Source of the DNA: Flavobacteriaceae bacterium
GTDB lineage: Bacteria > Bacteroidota > Bacteroidia > Flavobacteriales > Flavobacteriaceae
Reading direction: 5' to 3'
NCBI GenBank assembly: GCA_016744415.1
Contig: JADGEL010000001.1
Span: forward strand, 186,001-250,000
DNA length: 64,000 bases
This document shows, in pieces, positions 18,972 through 28,206 of the stretch (its first letter is position 1; each line of letters begins with the position of its first letter). Under the pieces are notes generated by a model. The model did no database searches, was not told where the DNA came from, and saw nothing but the letters and a program-made list of their open reading frames with translations. Position numbers and translations under genes: made by a program.

Positions 18972-19025
18972 TATTTGGAAATATTTTTTAAATAAATATT
19001 TATTACTACAATTTATTATTTTAAT

Positions 19026-19060
19026 CAAAAAAAAACCTCAACACAATGTATTGAGGTTTT
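19026..19060 (-). terminator. Terminator of korAB
   Basis: AAAACCTCAA (19032-19041) and TTGAGGTTTT (19051-19060) form a perfect 10-bp stem with a 9-nt loop, flanked by A- and T-runs. It lies just past the korB stop codon and separates korAB from nuoA. Confidence 0.9.
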
Positions 19061-19066
19061 TTTGTT

Positions 19067-20080
19067 TTAATTTACTTCATAAGTTTCTCCTGAGAAAAAC
19101 AAGTCATCTACTTTAGAGAACTTAGAAGTTTTTTGAACTTCGTCTGTAAGTTGTTGTTCTCTATATTCAAAAGTATCTTCTTCAAAACTTCTAATAATTC
19201 CTGTTGCTAAAGGATATTCTAATTTTACCAACATTTGATGCATTGTGTTATCTTCACATTTTGCATCATGCACTAAAAGATCTTCTTGTGTAATACCATT
19301 TTCTCCAATAGTAACTATTTCTAATTTCAATCCATTTAATACAATTCCTTTGTCTTTTTCCTTACCAAAAATCATTGGCTTACCATGTTCTAAGAAAATT
19401 TGCTTGTCATCTCTAACGGCTTTATCTGTATATTGTGTAAAACATCCGTCATTAAAAATAACACAGTTTTGGAGAATCTCTATCAGTGAGGTTCCTTTAA
19501 ACTTTTCTGCTTCAATGAACAATTGTGTCATTTCTTTTGGTGTGTTTCCTCCTAATCTTGCAAAAAATCTTGCTCGTGCACCTAAGGCTAATTCACCTGG
19601 TTGAAACGGCGGCTGTGTATTTCCAAAAGGAGATGATTTCGTTTTTTGACCTAATAATGATGTAGGTGAAAATTGCCCTTTCGTCAATCCGTAAATCTCG
19701 TTATTAAACAAAATTATATTAAGATCTAGGTTTCTTCTCAAAACATGAATAAAATGATTACCTCCAATAGCTAAACTATCTCCATCGCCTGTAATCATCC
19801 AAACGCTTAAATCTGGATTTGCTAATTTAACTCCACTAGATATTGCTGCCGCACGACCATGAATACCATGCATTCCGTAAGAGTCTATATAATAAGGAAA
19901 GCGTGATGAACACCCAATACCCGATATAAAAACAACATCTTCTTTCTTAACTCCCATTTCTGGAAGCGCTTTTTGCATTGCTCTAAGAATTACATAATCA
20001 TCACAACCAGGACACCATCTTACTTCCTGATCACTTGCAAAATCTTTGAACGTATATTTTTTTTCTATAGTTGCTTCCAT
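19067..20080 (-). CDS. korB: 2-oxoacid:ferredoxin oxidoreductase, beta subunit
   Basis: The thiamine-diphosphate-binding subunit of a CoA-dependent 2-oxoacid:ferredoxin oxidoreductase, most likely acting on 2-oxoglutarate. It has the WCPGC motif near residue 22 for the iron-sulfur cluster. The ThDP/Mg motif GDGDSLAIGGNH is followed by NNEIYGLTKGQ. At 337 aa it matches the two-subunit KorAB type. It lies 1 bp after korA. Substrate choice cannot be proved from sequence, but the gamma-alpha fused partner supports a Kor-type assignment. Confidence 0.92.
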   Translation of the reverse strand: MEATIEKKYTFKDFASDQEVRWCPGCDDYVILRAMQKALPEMGVKKEDVVFISGIGCSSRFPYYIDSYGMHGIHGRAAAISSGVKLANPDLSVWMITGDGDSLAIGGNHFIHVLRRNLDLNIILFNNEIYGLTKGQFSPTSLLGQKTKSSPFGNTQPPFQPGELALGARARFFARLGGNTPKEMTQLFIEAEKFKGTSLIEILQNCVIFNDGCFTQYTDKAVRDDKQIFLEHGKPMIFGKEKDKGIVLNGLKLEIVTIGENGITQEDLLVHDAKCEDNTMHQMLVKLEYPLATGIIRSFEEDTFEYREQQLTDEVQKTSKFSKVDDLFFSGETYEVN

Positions 20081-20081
20081 C

Positions 20082-21947
20082 TTATTCTTCTTTTAATATG
20101 TCTTTAAATTTTGCTACCATTTTTGTTACTGAAAATGGCAAACCTGATACTTGATTATATTGCATAAAATCAATCTCTTGATATTTTCCTTTTAATACAA
20201 ATGCCAATTGACCAGTGTTTAGTTCACATACAATAACTTTCTTAAATTTAGAAAATACCTCAGCAGTGTTTTTTGGCATTGGATTGATATAATTAAAGTG
20301 TGCGTGCCCTACTTTATACCCTTGATGATTTAATTTACCAACAGTTGAGTGTAAACTACCATAAGTACCTCCCCAACCAATTACTAATAAATCTCCTTCA
20401 TCTACAAAATCAGATTTTAAATCAGGAATGTAATTCGCAACACGCTCTACTTTTTCTTGTCTAATTTTTGTCATGTATTCGTGGTTGTCTGGAACATAAG
20501 AAACATTACCTGTTACCTTATCTTTTTCTAATCCACCAACACGATGTTCTAAACCTGGAGTCCCCGGAATTGCCCAATTACGTGAAAGGGTTTCATTATC
20601 TCTATCATAAGGATGTGTAGATTCTGAATTACCATCAACCAATCTAGTTTTAATTTCTGGCATATCATTTATCGACTTAATTTTCCATGGTTCTGAACCA
20701 TTTGCAATATATCCATCTGTTAATAAAATAACTGGAGTCATGTGTTCTAATGCTAATTTTGATGCCATAAATGCGTAGTCAAAACAATTAGCTGGTGTAC
20801 TTGCAGCAATCACAATTACAGGACTCTCTCCATTTCTACCATACATTGCTTGTAGTAAATCTGACTGCTCTGTTTTCGTTGGCAATCCTGTTGATGGCCC
20901 ACCACGTTGTACATTTACAATAACCACTGGCAACTCTGTCATCATTGCTAGTCCTATGGCTTCACCCTTTAGAGCTAACCCAGGGCCAGATGTTGTCGTA
21001 ATTGCTAAATCCCCCGCGAAAGAAGCGCCAATAGTAGATGTTACTCCTGCAATTTCATCCTCTGCTTGAAATGCTTTTACCCCGAAATGCTTGTGTTTTA
21101 CTAACTCGTGTAAAATATCTGTTGCTGGAGTAATAGGATAAGATCCTAAGAATAATTCTAATCCAGATTTTTCTGCTGCTGCTAAAAATCCCCAAGCTGT
21201 GTTGGTGTTTCCATTTACAATCCTGTATGTACCCTTAGGCATTTTAGAGGGCGCAACAGTATAAGAGTTTGGAATCAATTCTAATGTTTCAGCAAAAAAG
21301 AAACCTGCTTTCAACACTTTTGCATTTCCTTCAGCAATAATTGGTTTGTATTTAAACTTCTGCTCAAAGAAATTTAAGGTATGATCCATATCTCTATCAT
21401 ACATCCAATATACCATTCCTAAGGCAAACATATTTTTTGACCTAACAACAGATTTATTATCCAACCCTAAATCTTTTAACGCTTCTTTAGTCAATGAAGT
21501 CATTGAAACTTCAATCACTCTAAAATTATCTAGTGACCCATCCTCTAGCGGATTTGTTTGGTATTCGGCTTTTTGCAAATTCTTTTTAGTAAACGAATCT
21601 GTATCTACTATAATTGTATGACCTGCTTTTACTGCACTCAAATTTGTTTTTAATCCCGCTGGGTTCATAGCCACCAATAAATCTAAATCATCACCAGGGG
21701 TGCTAATCTCTACACTACCAATGTGAACTTGAAATCCTGAAACTCCGTACAAACTACCTTGTGGAGCTCTAATTTCTGAAGGATAATTTGGAAAAGTAGC
21801 AATGTCGTTTCCAAACATTGCAGATGTATCTGTAAATTGTGTGCCCGTAAGTTGCATTCCGTCACCAGAATCTCCTACAAATCTAATCACAACCGAATTT
21901 AAATCTTCAGTACCAATAGATTTCATTACTGTTTTATCTGATATCAT
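20082..21947 (-). CDS. korA: 2-oxoacid:ferredoxin oxidoreductase, fused gamma-alpha subunit
   Basis: At 621 aa, this subunit joins an N-terminal gamma domain (GDSGDGMQLTG near residue 26) to a C-terminal alpha domain with the GSYPITPATDI motif near residue 270 and the GPGLALKGEAIG segment. With KorB it would convert 2-oxoglutarate and CoA to succinyl-CoA and CO2 and reduce ferredoxin. A ferredoxin gene lies divergently upstream. The two transcription units share one CRP/FNR-type palindrome placed symmetrically between their -7 boxes. Confidence 0.93.
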   Translation of the reverse strand: MISDKTVMKSIGTEDLNSVVIRFVGDSGDGMQLTGTQFTDTSAMFGNDIATFPNYPSEIRAPQGSLYGVSGFQVHIGSVEISTPGDDLDLLVAMNPAGLKTNLSAVKAGHTIIVDTDSFTKKNLQKAEYQTNPLEDGSLDNFRVIEVSMTSLTKEALKDLGLDNKSVVRSKNMFALGMVYWMYDRDMDHTLNFFEQKFKYKPIIAEGNAKVLKAGFFFAETLELIPNSYTVAPSKMPKGTYRIVNGNTNTAWGFLAAAEKSGLELFLGSYPITPATDILHELVKHKHFGVKAFQAEDEIAGVTSTIGASFAGDLAITTTSGPGLALKGEAIGLAMMTELPVVIVNVQRGGPSTGLPTKTEQSDLLQAMYGRNGESPVIVIAASTPANCFDYAFMASKLALEHMTPVILLTDGYIANGSEPWKIKSINDMPEIKTRLVDGNSESTHPYDRDNETLSRNWAIPGTPGLEHRVGGLEKDKVTGNVSYVPDNHEYMTKIRQEKVERVANYIPDLKSDFVDEGDLLVIGWGGTYGSLHSTVGKLNHQGYKVGHAHFNYINPMPKNTAEVFSKFKKVIVCELNTGQLAFVLKGKYQEIDFMQYNQVSGLPFSVTKMVAKFKDILKEE

Positions 21948-22002
21948 AAGCTTGAATTGAAATATTCTTTAAATTTATAAAATTATTATTTAAAATAAGT
22001 TT

Positions 22003-22045
22003 CAAATGTAAAAATGATTAATTTTTTAAAAGATGACTTTTATCA
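22003..22045 (-). promoter_or_regulatory. korAB promoter with shared CRP/FNR-type box
   Basis: On the minus strand the -7 box TACATTTG occupies 22003-22010. The palindrome TGACTTTTATCA lies at 22034-22045, its centre exactly 36.5 bp from the outer G. The same palindrome serves the divergent ferredoxin promoter. A leader of about 50 nt precedes korA. Confidence 0.7.
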
Positions 22046-22076
22046 CTATTTTTATTATTTTTACTCTTTAGTTTTG
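22034..22076 (+). promoter_or_regulatory. Ferredoxin gene promoter with shared CRP/FNR-type box
   Basis: The -7 box TAGTTTTG lies at 22069-22076. The palindrome TGACTTTTATCA (22034-22045) is centred 36.5 bp from its final G, the same distance as on the korAB side. Start of transcription is expected near 22082, 24 nt before the start codon. Confidence 0.7.
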
Positions 22077-22102
22077 AAACCAATTTATAACTCAAAAATT
22101 AA

Positions 22103-22456
<354 letters not shown>

Positions 22457-22478
22457 GCAAGCAGTTTTTATTCTTTTC

Positions 22479-22524
22479 AAAAAGCATTTAGAGATTTTAA
22501 TAAATCTCTAAATGCTTTTTTTTT
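22479..22524 (+). terminator. Ferredoxin gene terminator
   Basis: AAAGCATTTAGAGATTT pairs with AAATCTCTAAATGCTTT, a perfect 17-bp stem with a 4-nt loop, and is followed by an uninterrupted T-run. Confidence 0.95.
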
Positions 22525-22586
22525 GTTTACTATAGTTTATAGAGAATGTCTATACTAGACGTAACTGAAAATAATTTTTCTCAAAC

Positions 22587-22629
22587 TGATATAAATCATA
22601 GTTTGAAACTTCCTTCCATTCTACCTTTA
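22587..22629 (+). promoter_or_regulatory. nifJ promoter with CRP/FNR-type box
   Basis: The palindrome TGATATAAATCA lies at 22587-22598. Exactly 36.5 bp from its centre ends TACCTTTA (22622-22629), a -7 box that differs from TANNTTTG only in the last base. A start near 22635 would give a leader of about 86 nt. A weak -7 box paired with an activator site is typical of positively controlled promoters. Confidence 0.6.
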
Positions 22630-22720
22630 TCTCCGCTAAACTGATTATGTGGCTGACTAAAAAAATAGTCGTTTCAATAAATATAATATTTAAACAGTCT
22701 CTTATCAATAATTTCATATC

Positions 22721-25700
22721 ATGAAAAAAAATATTTCAAAATTAATCTGTGATGCCAACGAAGCCGTGGCTCGTATAGCTCACAAAACAAATGAGGTCTG
22801 CGCAATTTACCCTATTACTCCAGCCTCACCAATGGGTGAGCATGTAGATGAATATAGTGCAAATAACGAACATAACATTTGGGATAACATTCCTAGAATT
22901 GTTGAAATGCAAAGTGAGGGTGGTGCTGCAGGTGCTGTTCACGGAGCTTTACAAGCGGGAGCTTTAACCACAACATTTACGGCATCGCAAGGTTTGTTGT
23001 TAATGATTCCGAATATGTACAAAATTGCAGGTGAATTATTACCAAACGTAATTCATGTAGCAGCAAGAACTATCGCAACACATGCCTTATCAATTTTTGG
23101 TGATCATAGTGATGTTATGGCAACACGCCAAACCGGATATGCTATGCTATTTGCTGGTAGTGTTCAAGAAGCTCATGATTTTGCTTTAATTACACAAGTG
23201 GCAACTCTTAGAAGTCGCGTTCCTTTTTTAAATATTTTTGATGGATTTAGAACCTCACACGAGATTTCTAAAATTGATGCTATACCAGATGATGTGATCA
23301 AAAAAATGATGCCAGAAGGAAATATCATGGATCATAAAAACAGATCTTTAGATCCAGACAATCCTGTGATAAGAGGAACATCTCAAAACCCCGATGTGTT
23401 TTTCCAAGCTCGTGAAGCTGCTAATGAGTTCTATACAAACACTCCAGATATTGTTCAAGAAGTGATGGATGAATTTTATGATTTAACAGGACGTCGTTAT
23501 AGCATGTTTTATTATATAGGACATCCAGAAGCAGAAAGAGTAAGTATTCTTATGGGTTCTGGTGAAGGACCTGTTAGAGAAACTATTGACCAAATGGTTG
23601 CTGATGGCGAAAAAGTAGGTGCAGTTTTTGTACGCCTATACCGTCCGTTCTCCTCAAAACACCTTTTAGAAAAAATACCAGATACCGTTAAAAAAATAGC
23701 AGTTCTAGATAGAACCAAAGAACCAGGAAGTGTTGGTGAACCATTGTATCAAGATGTGCTTAGTGCCTTTGTTGAATGCGATAGACAACTACCAACTATT
23801 GTTGGTGGACGCTACGGGTTATCATCAAAAGAGTTTACTCCAAAAATGGTAAAAGGAGTGTATGATGAGCTTTTAAAAGACAAACCTAAAAATCATTTTA
23901 CAGTTGGTATTCAAGATGATTTAACGCATACTAGCTTAGATGCAGATGACAATTTTAAAGTTAAAAGAGATACTATCAATTGTATGTTCTATGGCTTAGG
24001 ATCTGATGGTACCGTTGGTGCAAATAAAAATTCCATTAAGATTATTGGGCAAACAACTGATAATTATGTTCAGGGTTATTTTGTGTACGATTCTAAGAAA
24101 GCAGGTGCACAAACAATCTCGCATTTGCGTTTTGGACCTACCCCAATTTACTCCTCATATTTAATTGATAAAGCCGATTTTATTGCGAGTCATCAATTCA
24201 ATTTTATTGAAAGATACAATATGATTGAAGATTTAAAACATGGTGGTACATTCTTATTAAATTCCCCTTTTTCTAAAGATGAAATCTGGGACTTGCTTCC
24301 TAAGAAAATGCAAATTGAAATCATTGAAAAAAATGCTAAATTCTATGTAGTAGATGCTACCAAAGTTGCGCAAGAGGCAAAACTTGGTAAAAGAACAAAT
24401 ACTGTTTTACAAACCTGCTTCTTTGCAATTTCTGGAATTTTACCAAAGCATGAAGCCATTCAAAAAATTAAAGATGCCATTGTAAAGTCTTATTCTCATA
24501 AAGGAGACAAGGTGGTAGAAATGAACTTTAATGCGGTAGATAAATCTTTAGCAAATCTGTTTCAAGTAGATTATCCAAAAGTAATTACCAGTAAAAAACG
24601 CTTTCAATCTGCCATGACAAATGCACCTGATGGATTTGTAAAAGATGTCTTAGAAGTTATTTTATCTGGTAAGGGAGATGAATTACCAGTAAGTGCTTTC
24701 CCTGTTGACGGAACTTTTCCAACAGGAACAACACAATACGAAAAAAGTGGCATTGCAGATATTATCCCTATTTGGGATGACGCTGACTTGTGTACACAAT
24801 GTAACAAGTGTGTAGCCATTTGTCCGCATGCTGCCATTAGAGCTAAAGTCGTTTCTAAAGACGAATTGTCTAATGCGCCATCAACATTAAAAATGGTAGA
24901 CCCTATTGGGCGTCCATTTGACAAATCAGAATCATATGTTTTACAAGTATCCCCTGAAGATTGTACAGGATGTGATTTATGTGTTGTTGTTTGTCCTGCT
25001 GAAAGTAAAGAAATTCCGAATTTCAAAGCCATCAACATGCACAAGAAACTGGAGCATGAAGTGGTAGAAAATAAAAACTGGGACTATTTTGTAGATCTTC
25101 CAAATTACGACAGAAAAGAATTAAAAGTAAATACTGTAAAAGGTGCTCAATTCTTAGATCCACTATTTGAGTTTTCTGGAGCTTGTTCTGGTTGTGGAGA
25201 AACACCTTATATAAAATTACTTACACAATTGTATGGTGACAGTATTTTAATTGCAAATGCAACAGGATGTTCGTCTATTTATGGTGGTAATTTACCAACG
25301 ACTCCGTATAAAACAAATGATAGAGGTAACGGTCCTGCTTGGGCAAACTCTTTATTTGAAGACAATGCAGAGTTTGGATTGGGTATGCAGTTGGCATTGA
25401 CCAAAAAGGAGGAAATTGCTGTTAAACTCTTGAAAAATTTAGAGCTATTAGTAGGTACTGAATTAATGGAATCAATCTTAAACAATCCTGAAAATACAGA
25501 AGCTGAAAAAGAGAAAAAGTTTGATGACATTGATAAACTAAAAGTTACTCTATCAGTAATTGATAATAATGAAGACGCAAATAAGCTGAGTCAATTAACG
25601 CAATATCTCCGTAAGAAAAAAGTATGGATTTTAGGTGGAGATGGATGGGCTTATGACATTGGTTACGGTGGTGTAGATCACGTATTAGCATCAGGAGAAG

Positions 25701-26251
25701 ACATTAATATATTGGTGATGGATACTGAGGTATATTCTAATACTGGCGGACAAACATCTAAAGCAACTCCTTTAGGCGCAAGTGCTAAATTCTCGATTGC
25801 AGGTAAAAAAACTCCTAAGAAAAGTTTGGCTTTACAAGCCGTTTCTTATGGCAATGTATATGTAGCTCAAATTGCAATGGGCGCCAAAGATGTGCAAACT
25901 CAAAAAGCATTTCAAGAGGCAGCAGCTTACCCCGGACCATCGTTAATTGTGGCGTACTCACATTGTGGTGAGCATGGTTACGATTTAAAACATGGTGTTA
26001 CACAACAGCAAAAAGCTGTAGAAACAGGTTATTGGCCACTGTTTAGATTCGACCCAACGAAACCAAAAGGAAAGAAGTTTAGACTAGATTCTAAAGCTCC
26101 TTCTGCTCCGTTAGAAGATTTTATGTACAATGAAACTCGCTTTACTAGAGTTGTAAAAGAAAATGAAAAACTAGGAAAAGAATTATTAGAGCAAGCCCAA
26201 GAACAAGTTGAAATTAAATGGGAACGCTTAGAATTGTTTAGAGATATGTAA
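22721..26251 (+). CDS. nifJ: Pyruvate:ferredoxin (flavodoxin) oxidoreductase
   Basis: A single-chain PFOR of 1176 aa that converts pyruvate and CoA to acetyl-CoA and CO2 and reduces ferredoxin or flavodoxin. The order is: alpha-like domain (YPITPASPMGEHVDEY near residue 30); gamma-like domain (GLGSDGTVGANKNSIK near residue 425); two 4Fe-4S motifs (CTQCNKCVAICP near 690, CTGCDLCVVVCP near 747); and the ThDP domain with the proximal cluster (CSGCGETPY near 820, GGDGWAYDIGYGG near 970). All parts are intact. PFOR is oxygen-sensitive in many organisms. Its presence beside ferredoxin, KorAB and an NADH-module-less complex I points to a ferredoxin-based central metabolism. Confidence 0.97.
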   Translation: MKKNISKLICDANEAVARIAHKTNEVCAIYPITPASPMGEHVDEYSANNEHNIWDNIPRIVEMQSEGGAAGAVHGALQAGALTTTFTASQGLLLMIPNMYKIAGELLPNVIHVAARTIATHALSIFGDHSDVMATRQTGYAMLFAGSVQEAHDFALITQVATLRSRVPFLNIFDGFRTSHEISKIDAIPDDVIKKMMPEGNIMDHKNRSLDPDNPVIRGTSQNPDVFFQAREAANEFYTNTPDIVQEVMDEFYDLTGRRYSMFYYIGHPEAERVSILMGSGEGPVRETIDQMVADGEKVGAVFVRLYRPFSSKHLLEKIPDTVKKIAVLDRTKEPGSVGEPLYQDVLSAFVECDRQLPTIVGGRYGLSSKEFTPKMVKGVYDELLKDKPKNHFTVGIQDDLTHTSLDADDNFKVKRDTINCMFYGLGSDGTVGANKNSIKIIGQTTDNYVQGYFVYDSKKAGAQTISHLRFGPTPIYSSYLIDKADFIASHQFNFIERYNMIEDLKHGGTFLLNSPFSKDEIWDLLPKKMQIEIIEKNAKFYVVDATKVAQEAKLGKRTNTVLQTCFFAISGILPKHEAIQKIKDAIVKSYSHKGDKVVEMNFNAVDKSLANLFQVDYPKVITSKKRFQSAMTNAPDGFVKDVLEVILSGKGDELPVSAFPVDGTFPTGTTQYEKSGIADIIPIWDDADLCTQCNKCVAICPHAAIRAKVVSKDELSNAPSTLKMVDPIGRPFDKSESYVLQVSPEDCTGCDLCVVVCPAESKEIPNFKAINMHKKLEHEVVENKNWDYFVDLPNYDRKELKVNTVKGAQFLDPLFEFSGACSGCGETPYIKLLTQLYGDSILIANATGCSSIYGGNLPTTPYKTNDRGNGPAWANSLFEDNAEFGLGMQLALTKKEEIAVKLLKNLELLVGTELMESILNNPENTEAEKEKKFDDIDKLKVTLSVIDNNEDANKLSQLTQYLRKKKVWILGGDGWAYDIGYGGVDHVLASGEDINILVMDTEVYSNTGGQTSKATPLGASAKFSIAGKKTPKKSLALQAVSYGNVYVAQIAMGAKDVQTQKAFQEAAAYPGPSLIVAYSHCGEHGYDLKHGVTQQQKAVETGYWPLFRFDPTKPKGKKFRLDSKAPSAPLEDFMYNETRFTRVVKENEKLGKELLEQAQEQVEIKWERLELFRDM

Positions 26252-26261
26252 AACTAAAATT

Positions 26262-26346
26262 AAGGTGTTGCATGAGAAATCGTAGCAGTATGTCATATTC
26301 TGTTTGGCATTAAGATGTCATTTCCCATCTCTGCAACACCTTTTTA
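26262..26346 (+). terminator. Long-loop inverted repeat after nifJ
   Basis: AAGGTGTTGCA (26262-26272) and TGCAACACCTT (26332-26342) are a perfect 11-bp inverted repeat enclosing about 59 nt, followed by T-residues. It begins 10 nt after nifJ and probably ends its transcript. The large AT-rich loop with internal partial repeats (two ATGTCAT copies) is unusual for a simple terminator and could be a decayed mobile repeat or a structured RNA. Confidence 0.5.
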
Positions 26347-26357
26347 AATCAATCATT

Positions 26358-26732
26358 ATGGAGAAAAGCAAAAAAACTAATTTCAATGCAGCCAAAGAAA
26401 AACTAGATGCTGCCAATCAAGAACTGTTTAAACCAAATGAAGATGTTGTTTCTTATTCCGTTTGTAAAAATTCACAATTTGCAATAGAAGGATTTTTAAA
26501 AGGCTATTTAAACCACCGTGGATTTGTAACTCATGACGAAGAGCATTTAGAAGGTTTACTCAATAGATGTAGAGCTTTAGACCCTAAGTTTAACAAAATT
26601 GACATGAGTGTTATTGATTGCAAAGCTACAAAAATTGATTCTCGCTATTGCTCTGATGTAGACAAAGTAAGTTCTTGTTTTGATGTAGCTGACAGTTTAG
26701 ATACTTTGCTTAAACAAATGAAAGTTATTTAG
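26358..26732 (+). CDS. Stand-alone HEPN domain protein
   Basis: A protein of about 124 aa, starting at MEKSKKTNF. It contains a helical HEPN-like domain (a YSVCKNSQFAIEGFLKGYL helix followed by a LEGLLNRCRALDPKF loop). No Rx4-6H RNase motif is obvious and no partner nucleotidyltransferase gene is adjacent, so a toxin role is unlikely. The sulfite/nitrite reductase encoded 1.5 kb away ends in a related HEPN domain, suggesting a link to that pathway. The gene lies between nifJ and the convergent siroheme genes. Confidence 0.75.
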   Translation: MEKSKKTNFNAAKEKLDAANQELFKPNEDVVSYSVCKNSQFAIEGFLKGYLNHRGFVTHDEEHLEGLLNRCRALDPKFNKIDMSVIDCKATKIDSRYCSDVDKVSSCFDVADSLDTLLKQMKVI

Positions 26733-26848
26733 TTTTTAATACGTAGTCAATCTTCCTAAGTAAGTTAATCAAAAATTTTGAATGTTGATTTATCTGTTAA
26801 ATTTGAAAGTAGACAATACACCAAAGGGTCTGTTTATCTAAAAATATA

Positions 26849-27427
26849 CTATCCCTTAATCACAAATCCTTCGGTCAATTTATTTAATCGCGTAACTTTA
26901 TCAGTAAAATTCCCTTTGATGGTTTTTCGGTATTTATTTAAATTCAACACCAAATCATCTACATTTTCTGGAATGACTTCTTCAAAAAATTGACGTAATC
27001 TCTTTGCCATAGTGGGTGATTTTCCGTTGGTAGAAATGGCGATTTTTAAATTTCCTTTGGTTACGATACCTCCTAAATAAAAATCACATAAGGCCGGAGT
27101 GTCAGCAATATTCACCAGCAACTGTTTTACTTTTGCATCTCGGTAAATTTCTTTATTTACTTCTACATCGTTGGTAGCTGCAATTACCATATGTTGTTTG
27201 TGCAATAAGTTTTTTGTGTATGAGCGCCACATTAACGGAATGTCATGTGCTTTTGCCAAGTCAATAATTTCTTTAGAAAAATCTTCAGCAGCGACAACAA
27301 CATTTGCATTTGGGCTAGACTTTAACAAGAATGATAATTTCTCAAAACCTACATTCCCACCACCAATCAACATCACATTTAATTGTGATACTTTTAAAAA
27401 AATAGGATATAAATTATTTCTTTCCAT
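26849..27427 (-). CDS. Precorrin-2 dehydrogenase / sirohydrochlorin ferrochelatase (CysG N-terminal / Met8 type)
   Basis: This 192-aa enzyme oxidises precorrin-2 with NAD+ and, in many homologues, inserts iron to complete siroheme. It has the Rossmann motif IGGGNVG near residue 21 and the family segment STNGKSPTMAKRLRQFFE. It starts 2 bp after the SUMT gene and is the last gene of an operon (reductase, SUMT, this gene) that supplies siroheme to the reductase. Confidence 0.9.
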   Translation of the reverse strand: MERNNLYPIFLKVSQLNVMLIGGGNVGFEKLSFLLKSSPNANVVVAAEDFSKEIIDLAKAHDIPLMWRSYTKNLLHKQHMVIAATNDVEVNKEIYRDAKVKQLLVNIADTPALCDFYLGGIVTKGNLKIAISTNGKSPTMAKRLRQFFEEVIPENVDDLVLNLNKYRKTIKGNFTDKVTRLNKLTEGFVIKG

Positions 27428-27429
27428 TA

Positions 27430-28206
27430 TTAAACAATTGTTACTTCATCTTTAAGTTCTTGAAAAATTGAATTCAATTTAACACGTTCATTCACAACCT
27501 CTCCTATAATGATAATAGCTGGAGAAGACAATTCTTTTTCAGCAACAACCTCTCTGATTGTTTCTATAGTTCCAAATCCAAATTTCTCATTTTCCATTGT
27601 GCCATTTTGAATAATAGCTACTGGTGTAGTTTGTTTATTTTCTATTGAAAATACTTTTACTATTTCATCTAATTTTGCCATTCCCATTAAAATAACAACG
27701 GTTGCTGTAGATTTTGCCGCTAATGCAATATCAATTGATAGTTTATGAGATTTGGTTGTTCCTGTAATTACCCAAAAACTTTCTGATACTCCTCTTTTAG
27801 TTAATGGGATTCCTTGATTTGCTGGCACTGCCATTGCTGAAGATATCCCCGGAACCATGTAAGTTTCGATTCCAAATTGACGCGCATAATCTATCTCTTC
27901 GGCACCACGGCCAAAAATAAATGGATCTCCCCCTTTTAAGCGCACTACATGCCCATCGCTTTTTGCCCTACTTACTATAAGTTCGTTTATTTGATCTTGA
28001 TGGTACGCAAAGCATCCTTTTCTTTTACCTACAAAAATGGTTTCTGCTTTATAAGATACATAATTTAACAAGTCTTCATTTATAAGTGCATCATATAAAA
28101 TAACGTTTGCAGATTCTAACGTTTTTATTGCCTTAATAGTGATTAAATCTGGATCTCCTGGACCAGCCCCAACAACCGTTAATTTTGGAATTATACTATG
28201 TTTCAT
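27430..28206 (-). CDS. cobA: Uroporphyrinogen-III C-methyltransferase
   Basis: SUMT adds two SAM-derived methyl groups to uroporphyrinogen III to make precorrin-2, the branch point to siroheme. It has the SAM-binding motif VGAGPGDPDL at the N-terminus, GGDPFIFGRGAEE and VPGISSA. The start at 28206 (MKHSII) overlaps the reductase stop by 11 bp and fits the family. The longer frame to 28245 would add 13 residues inside the reductase gene. The product is about 258 aa. Confidence 0.94.
   Translation of the reverse strand: MKHSIIPKLTVVGAGPGDPDLITIKAIKTLESANVILYDALINEDLLNYVSYKAETIFVGKRKGCFAYHQDQINELIVSRAKSDGHVVRLKGGDPFIFGRGAEEIDYARQFGIETYMVPGISSAMAVPANQGIPLTKRGVSESFWVITGTTKSHKLSIDIALAAKSTATVVILMGMAKLDEIVKVFSIENKQTTPVAIIQNGTMENEKFGFGTIETIREVVAEKELSSPAIIIIGEVVNERVKLNSIFQELKDEVTIV

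Noticed and set aside
26358-26732. HEPN-MNT toxin-antitoxin system
   Set aside because: No nucleotidyltransferase gene is adjacent, no clear RNase motif is visible and the surroundings are metabolic.
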